A DNA stretch of 64,000 nucleotides from Sycobia sp. Sy_11 (GCA_018907035.1 JACCIC010000270.1:506001-570000); one strand, 5' to 3'. Shown: positions 35,717-47,789, numbered from the stretch's first letter. Notes: generated by a model not told the origin, from the sequence alone. A program made the numbers and translations.

Positions 35717-36228
35717 ATACTCTATCTTTCTCTTTCACTGCTGCGTCGTTCTCTTCATCCTCGCATGGAATTAAAAAACAAAACGCAGAGAAAGAGAGCG
35801 TCCTATTTACGTTTTCAATTTTTCTTTTTTTTTTTTTTTTGCTTTTTTGCTTATTTCAAGTTCGTCGACGCGTACAGTGCATAGAGAGCACAGAGTTGGT
35901 TCAGAGGGCCGCGCAGGAGAGGCAGCGCGGGCGGGCGGCCGCGGGATTGAGAAAAATGTAATCGTCCCGGGGAGAAGGAATGATGGGAAGGAGAACCGGG
36001 AGCCGCGCAATTACGAAGGGAATGCCGAGCACGCGAGGCGCGGGCGATGCGTTTGATATACCACGCGGAGAGCGTATGGTCGCGCGAGCAGGCCCGTATA
36101 CAGGAGTATGTGCATATATACGGCTGGAGGGGGTGTTTTTAGGGTCGCGCGAAACTCCATCGCCGTTCCTCGGCGCACCGAAGACCGAGGTTACATTTAC
36201 TTTATTTTTAAACTTCGCGCGTGCGCCC

Positions 36229-36252
36229 GTGTGTGTGTGTGTGTGTGTGTGT
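36229..36252 (+). repeat. (GT)12 microsatellite
   Basis: Perfect run. Confidence 0.9.
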
Positions 36253-36544
36253 ACGTAAGCGTGCGTATTATTCTCTACGTGCGGCAACGGCGCGGAATCA
36301 ACTTGATTTTACGGCGCACCGTTTAATGGCCCGCCTACCGCCGAGCTCTCCTTTTACCCGATGTTTTCCTTGCATTTCCCCATGGAGTAGAAGGCAGGCC
36401 TGCGATTCGACATAGACTTTAGCAGTTCCACAGGGAAGTACGGAGAATAATGGCGTACGGAATAAAAATGGAAATCAGTCGGCGCGTCGACCGGGAGGAA
36501 AATTATAAGGAAATTGGATTTATCATTGGCAAAGTATATTGTAC

Positions 36545-36547
<3 letters not shown>

Positions 36548-36620
<73 letters not shown>
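36548..36620. repeat. (TA)17(TG)19 compound microsatellite
   Basis: TA repeats pass directly into TG repeats. Confidence 0.95.
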
Positions 36621-36623
<3 letters not shown>

Positions 36624-36763
36624 GCAGCGTAACCGAAGCGCACGGCGATTTAACAAAAGCGACAATCGCTGTACTTTCTACACAGTCGAAAGTAAGTTCC
36701 TCCCATATAATACAATACCTTTCTCTCTGCAGCTACTCCAGCCCAGACTTCTCAAGAGTCGGG

Positions 36764-36766
<3 letters not shown>

Positions 36767-36816
<50 letters not shown>
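36767..36816 (+). repeat. (TC)25 microsatellite
   Basis: One of the longest CT arrays. Confidence 0.95.
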
Positions 36817-36819
<3 letters not shown>

Positions 36820-37380
36820 CTCCTTCTGCCTCAGCCCCCTCTCTTTCTCCGACGCCTGATTGGTTGACGCACCTAATCGAGTTAGTCGGCTGATTGCGAG
36901 CCCCGGCAATACTACCGAGCAACCCCCACCCCCTGGCCCCGTTGCCGCCCGTCGACTAACGCCCATCCCAGGATTTTCAGCCGCCCTGGAATTTGAGAAC
37001 AGTATGTGAAAGGTGGTGGGACGGGGCGAAGGAGGGGCAAGAGGAAAGGGGCGCCGAGCACGCGCGCACAGGTACGAGATCAAGCGAACAATGGAGAGGA
37101 CGGTGTGTCTACAGCTCGCTACTATGTAATATACAAGTGGTATCGGAGTCTACGGCCCCGCGGGGGCTGAGGAGCGGAGGAAGGGCTGGAGCGCGGGCGC
37201 GCGCACATTTTGTAATCAGGCGACGCGCAAAAGTTTGGCGCGCGATGCGCGGCCTTTGAAATTGACGTGAGCAGCGGGGGAGGGGGGGGGGGCAATTCCC
37301 GCCTTTGGAGGTCGCATATAATAAAGGCGTAACGCGAAATTAGCTTCGTATAAAGTTCGAGACGGGAGTTGGGAATTCGC

Positions 37381-38620
37381 GCTGGCTGTTGAATGTTGAT
37401 AAATTACCTACCATTTTTCTTTCTTCGATTTGCCGAACAAAATTTATACGTGTAACTATAATATAGACAGGCCCTCCTTTAGTACTCGGTAATTAGCGTG
37501 TAAATAGTTTGCTGCGTCAGTTTTTCCGGTTACACGAATTCGTGAAGGCGTTACAGTTAATTTACACATGCCGAACCAACGAACCAATTGAAAGATCCCA
37601 AGTGCACGCTTGGAAATCTATTACAAATGGAAGAAAAGTATTAAATACAAAAATTTCGTGCTTCGGCTGAGGTCAACTCATGGCGATCTTGGCTACGACG
37701 CATGTTATGCGAAGATCAAATTTGTTTTTTCAAGTGGTAACCCCTATTCTTGTCGCCAAATTCTTGAAAGGTAGAATTTTATCTCAAATTCACGTATTTG
37801 ATTGCTACACCACCCAAGTGATTGTCAACTACAGTTGCATGAATATGCATTGGAATGCGCAAGTGGTCAAAGAGGCAAATTAAATATGATGGTTTCATCG
37901 TATATCTGTCTATAGCAGTGTATTTCATTAAGCAAACATTAAAAAACTACATGTATATTTGCAGACAAATGATTACGATCTTTTTTACGTAAAATCACAA
38001 TACCACAATATGAGTTTAAAAATACGAATTTGTCTTTCAAGAAACGAAATTGAATTACTTTAAAAACATCCTGAATTTTTGATCCTTTATCGTTTTCGAA
38101 CTTTTTCGACACTAATGCACTCCCGCAGAACTACCGATGCGACGTCTCGCTTATCTCCATGTTTTTCTCATATCGAGGATACACTGACAATTTCGTTCGC
38201 TCTATACGTAACACTATAACATTATTTATTTTTTTCCATTAACAATAGTTTCAGAAACATTCTTCTAGGCTACTTAAATTCGTTATCCTCGTGCATGCTC
38301 GCTAAACCGACAACTGACCAAGAAAAAGACTTTCCTTGTCCAGTAGAATTTCCAAAGTTGTATCAAAACACCATATCTCTGTTACAAGAAAATTCATTAT
38401 CATCGCACTTATGGTTTGCGTAGACGGATGTACAAAAATCGCAGGATTTATCGACGGATGCACAAAGATCGTGCGATCGTCTTCATTTCGTCGCGAAAAA
38501 GCCCAAAGTGGTGACGCGTAGATTTCACAGAAAAAATTCCATCCGAATAAAAAATTACTTAGCACTTTTGATACGCGCTATAAAAAAAATGCGAACACGT
38601 AAATAACGCTTCCCGGCCGA
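37381..38620. other. AT-rich unique sequence
   Basis: Holds the two-copy 30-bp tandem at 38423. No gene or array seen. Confidence 0.6.
38423..38471 (+). repeat. Two-copy imperfect tandem repeat, period 30
   Basis: GACGGATGTACAAAAATCG at 38423-38441 recurs as GACGGATGCACAAAGATCG at 38453-38471, with 17 of 19 positions identical. It lies in an AT-rich, otherwise unique tract and gives paired CTKI motifs in the forward frame, which I do not consider coding. Confidence 0.5.
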
Positions 38621-40909
38621 CAAGTTTTAATCTCTGACTCGCTCCTACTGTTTTCGTCGATCTCTTGTGCGTTTCCTTCTTTTCCTGTACGTGCGACAGC
38701 AGCGTGCGTGCGCGTGTAACAAAGAATCGGTCCATCTCAAACGATCACAATATTTTTAACTTGTAGAGCTCGACCCCAAGATAAGCCGAGGACGTTTTTT
38801 CTTTCATTTTTTTTAGATATAAGACATATACACGGGCGCGCGCGGGCGACCGCTGCCGTTCTTATAATATTTGTGGCCTCTCCCTTCCTCGCTGCCTCTT
38901 TCTCTCCCCCTCCCACACTTTCTAATCTATCCCTGCTCACTGCAATAGCGGAGTTCGAATGCGACGGGAAACAGATGGCGAATCCCTAATGCACGTGGCG
39001 ACTGTTTTAAGTGGTGCTCCTCGCGACGAGGAGATGGCGTCCCTCGGAGCCGCGTTTTATTATATTTCGAATGCGTGCGACAAGAGCTCCTGTAAACAAT
39101 TAACTAGTAAGTCGAGGTAAATTACGAGATGCATAATGCTCCATTTCCACCGAGTAATAAATACTTTTTACAACTTGACACTCGGCGGGCTGTGGCTTGT
39201 AAATATGCGGGCTTTTGTTTTAGAATATTACTCACATGCTCCCTCTCCCCTCCCCCCCATCCGCGAATATCGTGGAAATTATTTTCTTGCAACAAATTCA
39301 ATTTCCAGTCTGTAACCGACTGACAGGTGCGCGCGCGCGCGCGGTCCATCTTTCGGAAATTGAATTTACCAAATATAACCGAGGCTCGTCAGTCTGCCAT
39401 TCAACGCTGTCCGAGCTTTTGCTCGTTTCTCTTTCTCCCGCCCGAGTGCCCGAGCTCGTATTCCCGTCCCAAACAAATGTAACAAAGGCCATTTAAAAAG
39501 CTATAGGCAGCCTCTACGCTTCTTCCACTTCTCCCTCCCCCCTCTTCGCTGATATTTTTGAGGCTTGGAAAGCTATTGTAGTAATAGAGTAATTGGTTCG
39601 TGCGTTAGTTATCTGAGAGATACGAGGTTGTTTGTAACAGAGGAGAAGAGTGAACATGGCAAATGTCTATTCTGTTTAATCTTTTTTCTCTTCAATTTTT
39701 GTACAGCAGTCAGTTGTAAGAATTATCGATTATATATACGTAGATTTCTATTGAACAACTCTCTGGATATCTTCAATAATCATTGTTATTTATCATTGGC
39801 GCAGTTGAGGTATGAAATACGTCTAGTGGATTGAGTGGATTGATATTCAGTTTTGACAAATCACAGCAATGGTTTAGAAATAAAACCATTCATTAGTTCG
39901 GATTAATACCATCTCAATCGTCCTAATTCTAGCCATTGGAGTAACTAAATCAATACAGTGGTTTCGACTCAAAAAAGTCCTTACCTGAACTATAGATTTA
40001 TTCAGTCTCGCGCCAAATATAGACGAAGCAAGTCATAGAGGAATGTATGAATTGCGGTTCGAGAGAATTGCTCTATTCCAAAAAGTTGAAACAAGGAATA
40101 GATTTCGGATTATTGCCGAGAATTACCGTAATTTGCTTATGGGTCTGCGCAGTGCCATAATTATTTCAATAAGAAAATTATAATCATAAGCTTCAGACAC
40201 TTTTAAATACTAGCGATAGCTACAATGATGACGATATTCCGTGGAGTACGCCTTATCGATAGATGTTAGATTAGCTGGCATTCGAGTTATGATAACTAGG
40301 ATATCAATACATATCTTTCTCTATACTTATAGAAATAAGTACTTTATTTGATCGCCTGTATAAAACTAAATTAGGCAACCAACAAGATTGTTTCGACAAC
40401 TACTTTGTATTACTTTCGCACCTACATAAGCTGAGAACCTAAAATTTATTTTCATGCACTCCTTTGTCTTTTTCAATGTTTTTCCTGTCAAAGTTGAATC
40501 TTAATTCAATTCTACCGAAGGTACTTATGGATTTTCCAATTGTCCACTAATTAGGAACCATTATAAATGTTGGTAAATTGCAATACATGAATGTCGAAAT
40601 CCAAACTTGGATAATAGATACGTACGACTTTATTAAGCTGCATCTCAAAATATACATCCTACATGACGAGCCCACAAGTTATCCCGGAACGAAAGTAACA
40701 TCTTATTCGAATTGTCGAACCTTAAACCCGACTACACATAATCACAGATAGTTCGCTTTAAATTTATACAATTAGATAGGAGTGTTAAATGGCTTACGAC
40801 ATCTCGAAGTTAAAGTTTCCCATATTGTTCAGCTTATTATTATTTATATTATTATCATGGTCACGATGAGCAAGGAGTCCAACCCTTTGACCACGAAAAC
40901 GATATCAAT
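38621..40909. other. Mixed then AT-rich intron-like tract
   Basis: From 39560 it is stop-filled and AT-rich with no microsatellite, one of the longest array-free stretches, ending at the acceptor at 40928. Confidence 0.55.
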
Positions 40910-40929
40910 CAACCTTAATTTATTTCAGA
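40910..40929 (+). other. Candidate 3' splice acceptor
   Basis: CCTTAATTTATTTCAG ends at 40928 after about 1.3 kb of AT-rich, stop-filled sequence. Immediately downstream the composition switches to GC-rich, CpG-rich sequence. An acceptor at such a boundary is typical of insect exon starts. Unlike the two ratchet sites, no GT follows the AG. It is 11.5 kb downstream of ratchet point 2 on the same strand. Isolated acceptor matches are common by chance, so this is weak alone. Confidence 0.35.
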
Positions 40930-41163
40930 TCGCGGTCCTATACTAATGACAGCTCAGCCCAGGCAATCCGAATCTACGGTCACGAAGCGAAAATGTCGCA
41001 TCGTAACAAACGTTGGGCAAAAATGTCGTACCTGCGCGGTTCAAACGCTTCGAATTCAAGCGCGTCGTTACGACTCGCCCGCACCTGCGTGTCGCGCGGA
41101 ATCGACGAAGGCGGCTCGTCCACACACGTCGGTAATATCGACAAGTATAGTTCTGCTGTATAA
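40929..41163 (+). other. Possible exon after acceptor at 40928; function unknown
   Basis: Two forward frames stay open from the acceptor. One begins at 40930 and stops with TAA at 41161-41163 (about 77 residues, Ser/Arg-rich). The other begins at 40931 and stops at 41177-41179 (82 residues, with a short KCRIVTNVGQKCRTC cysteine pair). Overlapping minus-strand frames are also open, so openness reflects GC content and does not prove coding. A weak donor G|GTAATA lies at 41132. I recognise no domain. It could equally be a non-coding exon or ordinary intronic DNA. Confidence 0.2.
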
Positions 41164-41502
41164 TCAGTTGACTGCCTAAGTGTACACGACGGCACTACCT
41201 CTCGCGTTGTCGACGCGAGCTATATCATGAATATTAGGAGGAACGGGGCATCGGGCGGCGGTTGCCGGGGCGCGCTAGAGGGGAATAAAGGGACATCGTA
41301 GCGTGTCTGTCGGCGGCTCGATTCAACGCCTGATTATATATGCGCACTGTATGAAAGGTGTGCGTGTACGCGAGGAGGGACAGGCGAGAGAGTAAAAGCA
41401 TGCGCGCGTTATAATAGGCGTCGAGGGCCGCCTGCTCCAACATTTTCTTTGTTGTTTTTTCTTTTTGTTTCTCGCTTCGCAGACCGTATAGGAGTCTTTA
41501 CG

Positions 41503-41503
41503 C

Positions 41504-41536
<33 letters not shown>

Positions 41537-41552
41537 TCACTCTCTCACTCTC
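41503..41552 (+). repeat. (CT)14 microsatellite plus imperfect tail
   Basis: A perfect run, then CTCA-interrupted repeats. Confidence 0.9.
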
Positions 41553-41747
41553 TTCTAATATATATCGCGCCGAGGAGGGAGGGAGGTAGGGCAGCACGTG
41601 GGCATCAAAGCCAAAGCCCTCCCGCGTGAGTGATTTAAAAACTCCCCGGCGAGTACGTCCGATATTTACGGCCCGGTTTTCTCCGCCTCACTACCTCCCA
41701 ACCCGCCATCGGTCAGTCGCGAGACTTCGAAGCGTAAATTATATACA

Positions 41748-41767
41748 CGCGCGCGCGCGCGCGCGCG
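41748..41767. repeat. (CG)10 microsatellite
   Basis: Longest alternating CG run seen here and a classical Z-DNA-prone sequence. Confidence 0.9.
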
Positions 41768-42063
41768 AGTAGATTGCCTCGCGGCGCGACGCGCGTACGT
41801 TATACGTACACGTGCGTGAGTGCATATGCAAGCCGCTCCGCGAAAGAGTTCCTTTCGGTTTCTTGGGCTCGCCGTCCCCATCCTCCAGTCCCCTCGTTGT
41901 CGAGAGGCGCGTTTATATAATAATCTCCCCGCGCGCGTTTGACGCTACGCGCCAAATTGAAAAAGAGCCCCTCTCTTTGATGCGCCCGGAGGGCCCGCGC
42001 GGGCAAGCGCGTGAGAAACTATTTGAGGTCTGAATGCGGAGAAGGCTCGGAGGGAGAGGAGCC

Positions 42064-42123
42064 TTTTTAGTTCTTTTTTTTTCTTTTTCTTTCTTTTTCT
42101 TTTTTTTTTTTTTTTTTTTTTTT
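42064..42123 (+). repeat. T-rich homopolymeric tract
   Basis: T runs broken by single C residues, ending in T24 or so. On the minus strand it is A-rich. Confidence 0.9.
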
Positions 42124-43162
42124 GTTTATAAACACGCTGGACAACTGCAGCTTTCGGACGGAGCGTCTCGAAAGTTATGCTCGATCTTTTATGCGGGTGC
42201 GATCGCGAGGGGCTGCGCGGAAATTGCGCGGATAATTGAATTTTGCGGCGCGCGAGTCCTCGGCGCCTGAATGGGTAGTTTATGGAAGTTTCGACTGAGA
42301 CCGGCCGCTTATTGCCGAGGCTGGTGTACAATACTCTCGAAAGTTTCAGCGTGCGGACGGGACGAAGGATCGATGTTGAAAAATTAGTTTTGCTGCTCTG
42401 TGGTGTACTGTATATATAGATATATAGTGTAGGTAGAATAACGATAACAGAAAACGCATTTTGAAAAAGCAGAGTCTCCCATTCGCTTTTTTTCCACCGG
42501 TGTATCGCTTCTCACGTCCGTATGGCAAGAAGGAGGGAGAAAAACGTCCCATTTAATAATGCCGGTCTCGTAATCCATGTCAATGTTCTTCTTCTCCCGT
42601 CTTCAACGCTTCTTCTCCTTCTATCTACAGCATCTAAAAATCGAGCAGTGGCGCGGGGCAAACAAAAAAAAAAAAAGAATGCGTGACTTTTTTTTATTCG
42701 CACACCCTCTCGCGCAACGGGGAAAATAAATCAAACCGCGCGCGCGGGCGAGCCGCCTCGTAAAACTTGGAAAACTGCCACATCACGACATCACGGTTAA
42801 TCGTTTCACGGGCGCGTAGGCTGCCGCTATTTTCCAGCCCCGTGCCGCCTCGCGCGAGATCCTCTTTGATCGGACGAGAGGTGGGAGAGAGCTAAAGAGG
42901 GAGAGTCTCGTCCTTCTCCTTCATTTTTTTTTTCATCGTTTTCGCCTGTAGTTTTTTTAATCATCGCATTTTTTTTCGCAGCACGGCTCGCTCGTTTTTC
43001 ATTTTCGTTTGTCTTTCGCTTCGATTTTCATTTTTATCCTCTTTTTTTTTACGTCATCCAGGGAATCGCAACAACGGCGCTCGATGTACTTGTTTCTTTG
43101 CTTCGTCCTCTCCCTTTTTTTTCTAATAATACGATTGCGCTTGGACAAAGAGAGGAAGACAA

Positions 43163-43166
<4 letters not shown>

Positions 43167-43199
<33 letters not shown>
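43167..43199 (+). repeat. (GA)16 microsatellite
   Basis: Perfect run. Confidence 0.95.
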
Positions 43200-43203
<4 letters not shown>

Positions 43204-43600
43204 AGGCTAGCCGAAGGCTTGATTAATACGCCCGCTGATGGATTCCGCGTATAAATTTTAAATTGGAAATACGGGACCGGAGGATGCGAAGCGTTCTCGT
43301 TCCTTTTTTATATATATAGTGTGATTAATGATGCCTCGATATTAGAATTAATGGGGTTTCATTGTTGCTGCGTAACTGTACGAATAGAACGGAAATACGC
43401 GTATACAGTTGTATAGATTTTTTTTTGTTCCATACAATTATTATCTTTGGGTTCCCTGAGCCAATTTATAATCCGTGTAGCGAGTCGGACTTTACAATAC
43501 TCGTGCGATGGCTCGGGACACCTTCGGACAATGTGCATAACTATATACAGAATAATGAGAAATTCAATTATTCCAGAATTTTTTTTGTCTCTTCCGTTAG

Positions 43601-43623
43601 AAAAAAAAAAAAAAAAAAAAAAA
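43601..43623 (+). repeat. (A)23 homopolymer
   Basis: Uninterrupted A run without flanking duplication or an element body that I can see. Confidence 0.9.
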
Positions 43624-44032
43624 GAGGAAAAAAATGAGGGCGATTTTTCACATTCAAAGTGACCGCGGAATTCTCTTGTGCATACGCATACGGACAGAGC
43701 TCCAAGACAACCCCCGTAGGCGTTGACGATGCCGGCCGTTTCGTAGCCGCGACGACTTTTCGTCCCACGATTATCGATGCGTATGAGAGCGTGAAAAGGT
43801 GGAAGGGAGGCGCCGCGTTAAGGCCGAGCGCGCGAGCGCGCACGGCACTTTCGACACTGCGCCGAGCGCTCGCTGCTCGTTCCACGTCGTCCGCGCGGCA
43901 CTTGACAGAGTGTATGTGCAGACGCCCCGGGGCGTGCGGTGCGTGCCTTTGAGCGGCGCAGTCGCTGAGAAGTTCCTTCTCTCCCCCCCCCCTCTTTCCC
44001 TATCCGCTAGACTGAGCCACCGTTGTTTTGCG

Positions 44033-44036
<4 letters not shown>

Positions 44037-44094
<58 letters not shown>
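44037..44094. repeat. (TA)29 microsatellite
   Basis: Perfect run, followed 40 bp later by another TA array. Confidence 0.95.
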
Positions 44095-44095
<1 letters not shown>

Positions 44096-44133
44096 CAAAC
44101 GCACTGTGCGTGCGTGTCCTTGTGGCCCTGTGC

Positions 44134-44158
44134 TATATATATATATATATATATATAT
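44134..44158. repeat. (TA)12 microsatellite
   Basis: Second array of the pair. Confidence 0.95.
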
Positions 44159-45515
44159 GCTCGCTGTTCACAAAGGTTGAATTCTCTCCCTCTGCTCTTC
44201 CACACTCTCTGTCTCTCTTTCTCGTTCCCGCAAATATGTATATACAGCGCACGAGCAGAGGGCAGAAAGTAATTATTGGGAACTCTCTCGCCCGCGCGAT
44301 CCTCGTGTGCCTTTGCGCTTTTCCCTTTTCCGCCAACCCCTCCCCCCCCCCGCCGCCTCTCTCTCTCATTCGCCCTTTCACTTGCCGCGCTTCTTTTGCT
44401 CGTTGTTTATCAAACAGGTGGGATTGATATGAGATTGCCGTTGCTCCAGCCCCCCGCCCCGTTCCCCATCCTCCAGCCGCGTTTGCGGATGAAAGGGCTG
44501 GATTAAAGCGCGACTCTAAGTGCTGAGCGATATAAATATATATATTCTCCGCGCTCGGGCGTTCGACGGATGCGAGTGACGAGAAGTTGACGAGGGATTT
44601 TTTCCGCAATTTTCACCCTTTTTTTTTTGCCCCACCCCGGTAAATAATAATCATAGAGGTTTTTCAAGAAAGAGGAAAAAGTATTCGAGAAATGGTTGAG
44701 AACAATGTAGTTTAAAATTTTAATATGATTGTATATACAATGTTTTTATTGACTTATACATTCATAAGAATTATGTTAACGATATCTTTGAAATAATCAT
44801 TATATAATTTGTTTATATTGTTTATTTGTTTCGAAAAAGAACTAATGTTTGATTTTAAGTGTATAAGAATAGAGACGTAATCTAAAGCGTATCTGTTTCG
44901 ACCTGTAAAATTACTATCACATCGATACTAATGGTAATGCGGTAATAACAATATCATAATACAGTCTTTATTATGTAGTTATATATTTTATATTATTATT
45001 TTATATTATATATCATATTATTGATTCTTTGATAATTGCTCAAAGAACTTACTGCGATTGCCGGGCCATAGCCCATTTGCCTCGTTAACTCCTTCATGAG
45101 ATGAGACGAGGTTACTTTAATTGAAAGCTGAATCGCGAAGAAGAAGAGGAAAAAAAGAGCGATTTAGTAGAGCGCGCTCATAATCTACCAAATGAGGCAT
45201 AAAATAAAGCACATGTGCGCCCCCTGTAAAAGCGCCGTAAACCAGCCTAAAGCTCACATTTAGTCAATATAAAGCATATCGTTTTCAGCAAAGTGCCCAT
45301 AAAGCCCCCACCCCCCGGGGGGCAACTTTCAGCTCGATATTGTCAATAAAATCTCCAGTATTTACGGGGAAAAAGTGAGAGATAGAGCTGGCGAGAGGGA
45401 GAAAGAGATAGGTGTACGGTAGAAAGAGTACGGAGCGAGGAACGAGGTACAGCGCAGGCTAGAATGAGAAAAAAATAGAATAGCATAGGAGGGTTATCCA
45501 ATGGCACGGGATGGG

Positions 45516-45521
<6 letters not shown>

Positions 45522-45557
<36 letters not shown>
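45522..45557 (+). repeat. (GA)n imperfect microsatellite
   Basis: One GGG interruption. Confidence 0.9.
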
Positions 45558-45794
45558 TTGGACCGCCCGCCAGCTGCATAGACGGCCTCCGCGGGTGGAA
45601 CATTCAATATCCATGCGATTGAGGGCTCACGCAACTGTTATCGGACGGGGCTGGTAGATGGGCAAGAGGGGAGGGGGGAGTACCCTCTCGCGCGCCTGCC
45701 AAAGCCTGCAGAGTAGAGAGAACGCGCGTTTAGCGCTCTCTACAGAATTCAAAGACCACTATATATATGGATACAAGGAAAAAAGCGATAGAAA

Positions 45795-45796
45795 GG

Positions 45797-45845
<49 letters not shown>
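45795..45845 (+). repeat. (GA)n microsatellite, about 50 bp
   Basis: Nearly perfect run in a purine-rich domain. Confidence 0.95.
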
Positions 45846-45849
<4 letters not shown>

Positions 45850-45939
45850 AAGAAATGAGGGAGCTTCTATGCACGCGACACGCAGGCGCAAGATAAACTC
45901 GTTCTCCTTATCAGTTTATTCGGGGTGGGAGGCAGGGCC

Positions 45940-45943
<4 letters not shown>

Positions 45944-45980
<37 letters not shown>
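45944..45980 (+). repeat. (AG)18 microsatellite
   Basis: Left arm of an inverted pair with the CT array at 46038. Confidence 0.95.
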
Positions 45981-45984
<4 letters not shown>

Positions 45985-46032
45985 TGAAAGGGATAGCGAG
46001 GAGTATCTTGTGCTTTTGTGCTGTACAGGGAC

Positions 46033-46037
<5 letters not shown>

Positions 46038-46100
<63 letters not shown>
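46038..46100 (+). repeat. (CT)n microsatellite, about 60 bp
   Basis: Two GT interruptions. It is the only CT array in an otherwise GA-oriented domain. Confidence 0.95.
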
Positions 46101-46101
<1 letters not shown>

Positions 46102-46281
46102 CCTCTGTATCTCTCGTCCTCGAGCCGATCATCATCGATTTTCTGATCTGGCCGACATCGAAACTTCGTGGAATCGAGTGAACACGCGCGACGGTAGGAT
46201 GAAAAAGGAACGAAGCAAAAAGTTGGCGCAGAAAAAGGGGAGAGAAGTAATATATAGAAGAAGAGCGGAGGAGCCGAGAGC

Positions 46282-46308
<27 letters not shown>
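46282..46308 (+). repeat. (GA)13 microsatellite
   Basis: Perfect run. It could also pair with the CT array at 46038. Confidence 0.95.
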
Positions 46309-46314
<6 letters not shown>

Positions 46315-47562
46315 AGTGAAAGAGAGACAGAAAGGATGAGTCGCGGCAGGATCTTCAAGGGAATTTAAGCCAGTCGATCGAAGCTTCCGATATCCAAGGG
46401 ATCCCATCTCCGACTTGGTCAACGGGCACACAGCGCCTCGCACCCTATACCCGTCGTACTCTCGGTCCCCTTTGTGCGCTCTCTGTCTCGCACAGTCTCC
46501 CGATTTTATTCCTATACACGCCAGCGTCACCCACCTCGAGTGTAAGCCCCCAGCCGCCGACGCCGACCGCGATATCGTCTCGTCAAGTGCTGTTTTTCGT
46601 TCGCCCTCCCCCCACCTACCTCTTCTTTTTTTTTCTTTTTTGTTTTTATCGACGCTAAGAAGCTTTCCGGGGAATTAACCTTCGCTCCGCCCACGCGAGA
46701 ATTGTACGTGAATTTCTACGCGAATGCTTTCGGAGCCTCGTACGCGCAGTTGTAAGTTGACTGAGAGTTTACTTTCACCTTGATGCACCGATAAACCGCG
46801 GCAAAATCCATATCGCGCTATAGTTACTGCTGTGTGGTTTTTTTTCACTTGTCCGACTCGCGACTGAAGGTTATCCCAATAAGGGCACCCTATATCATAA
46901 TTGTGTCGAGTCGTTAAAGTGAGAGTTCACCTGTGATAAATATATCATTCGACAATAAGGAGAGATGACTCAAATGTAATTTGTGATTTCCGGTGGAGCT
47001 ATATATACACATACGTAATGCGATGTACTTATGTGAATCATCATGGATGCGCCGGAATATAATATACATAGTACTTGTGTACACAAAGATGCGTAATATT
47101 CAAATGTATGTGACAGTAATTTTTCGTTTAATTGAGTGATCTTCATTCATCATCTAGCGTATAAATTTAAATGGATGCAAGAAAGTGACTTATCATTCCA
47201 TTGCGAGTGATATATATATATAGAATTCAAATAATCACGACGAATAACGAGATCGTTCGATTTCACCGAGAAAAGTGTTCTTTTCGAAACTTTAGACGTA
47301 GCTTATCGCCCGCTTACAGAAAGGCACGAAGCCCGAATGCCTCGACGACACCAGAATAAACAAATTAAAATTGATAAATCTCCCCTTTAAAAGGAAGAAC
47401 CCATAATTCATCTTTTCACAAGCTAAAGAGGCTACAAGCGCTTCTTCCTAAAATTCAAGAACTCTTCGCTTTTTCTTTCTCGCTCTCCGAAGCTCTTGGG
47501 AATCACCTTAAAAGCACTCACCTTAAACTGCCTCCTCCCCTCTGGAAGTCAATCAGCATAAA

Positions 47563-47566
<4 letters not shown>

Positions 47567-47613
<47 letters not shown>
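47567..47613 (+). repeat. (TC)23 microsatellite
   Basis: Perfect run. Confidence 0.95.
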
Positions 47614-47616
<3 letters not shown>

Positions 47617-47740
47617 ACTTTCTGCCTCTCAAGGGACGCGGGACCACATGCGACGTCGCCACTTCGTGCGCTGCTATCTCCTCGCACCTTCGTGTATTCC
47701 TTCGATTTTCGACATATAATACCCGCATATATGTATATTG

Positions 47741-47745
<5 letters not shown>

Positions 47746-47789
<44 letters not shown>
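47746..47789. repeat. (AT)22 microsatellite
   Basis: First of four TA arrays in 1.5 kb. Confidence 0.95.

Larger units (their letters stand above)
34451..37380. other. GC-rich block with six dinucleotide arrays
   Basis: GA, TA, CT, GT, TA-TG and TC arrays are separated by CpG-rich DNA, with an AT-rich patch at 35280-35420. Donor-like AAAGTAAGTT at 36690 and acceptor-like CTCTGCAG at 36731 lie only about 40 nt apart and define nothing. Confidence 0.55.
41164..44640. other. GC-rich block with homopolymer tracts
   Basis: Includes a T-rich tract, A23, a CG run, CT and GA arrays and two TA arrays. CAAACAG|GTGGGA at 44417 was considered as a ratchet site and rejected. No gene seen. Confidence 0.55.
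44641..47470. other. AT island followed by a purine-rich GA domain
   Basis: AT-rich at 44.64-45.05 kb. 45.35-46.36 kb is purine-rich with four GA arrays and one opposed CT array. The Glu/Arg-rich frame at 45767-46339 is repeat translation. Confidence 0.6.

Noticed and set aside
36686..36735. Donor GTAAGTT and acceptor CTCTGCAG about 40 nt apart as a micro-intron
   Set aside because: Too short for an insect intron, and neither side shows exon-like sequence.
39978..39995. Minus-strand TTCAG|GTAAGG as a ratchet point
   Set aside because: The upstream sequence on the minus strand lacks a pyrimidine tract, and there is no partner site on that strand.
40946..41179. Cysteine pairs in a forward frame as a zinc-binding motif
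   Set aside because: Spacing fits no known finger, and other frames on both strands are equally open over the same DNA.
43561..43640. A23 run as the tail of a retroposed copy
   Set aside because: No element body upstream and no flanking target duplication seen. Other homopolymers in the window are similar.
44400..44423. CAAACAG|GTGGGA as a third ratchet point
   Set aside because: A purine-rich CAAA sits before the AG, the pyrimidine tract is interrupted, GTGGGA is a poor donor, and no strong donor follows.
45767..46339. 190-codon Glu/Arg-rich frame resembling an RE/RS-type splicing factor
   Set aside because: The ER and SL repeats are direct translations of GA and CT microsatellites, with no folded-domain sequence around them.
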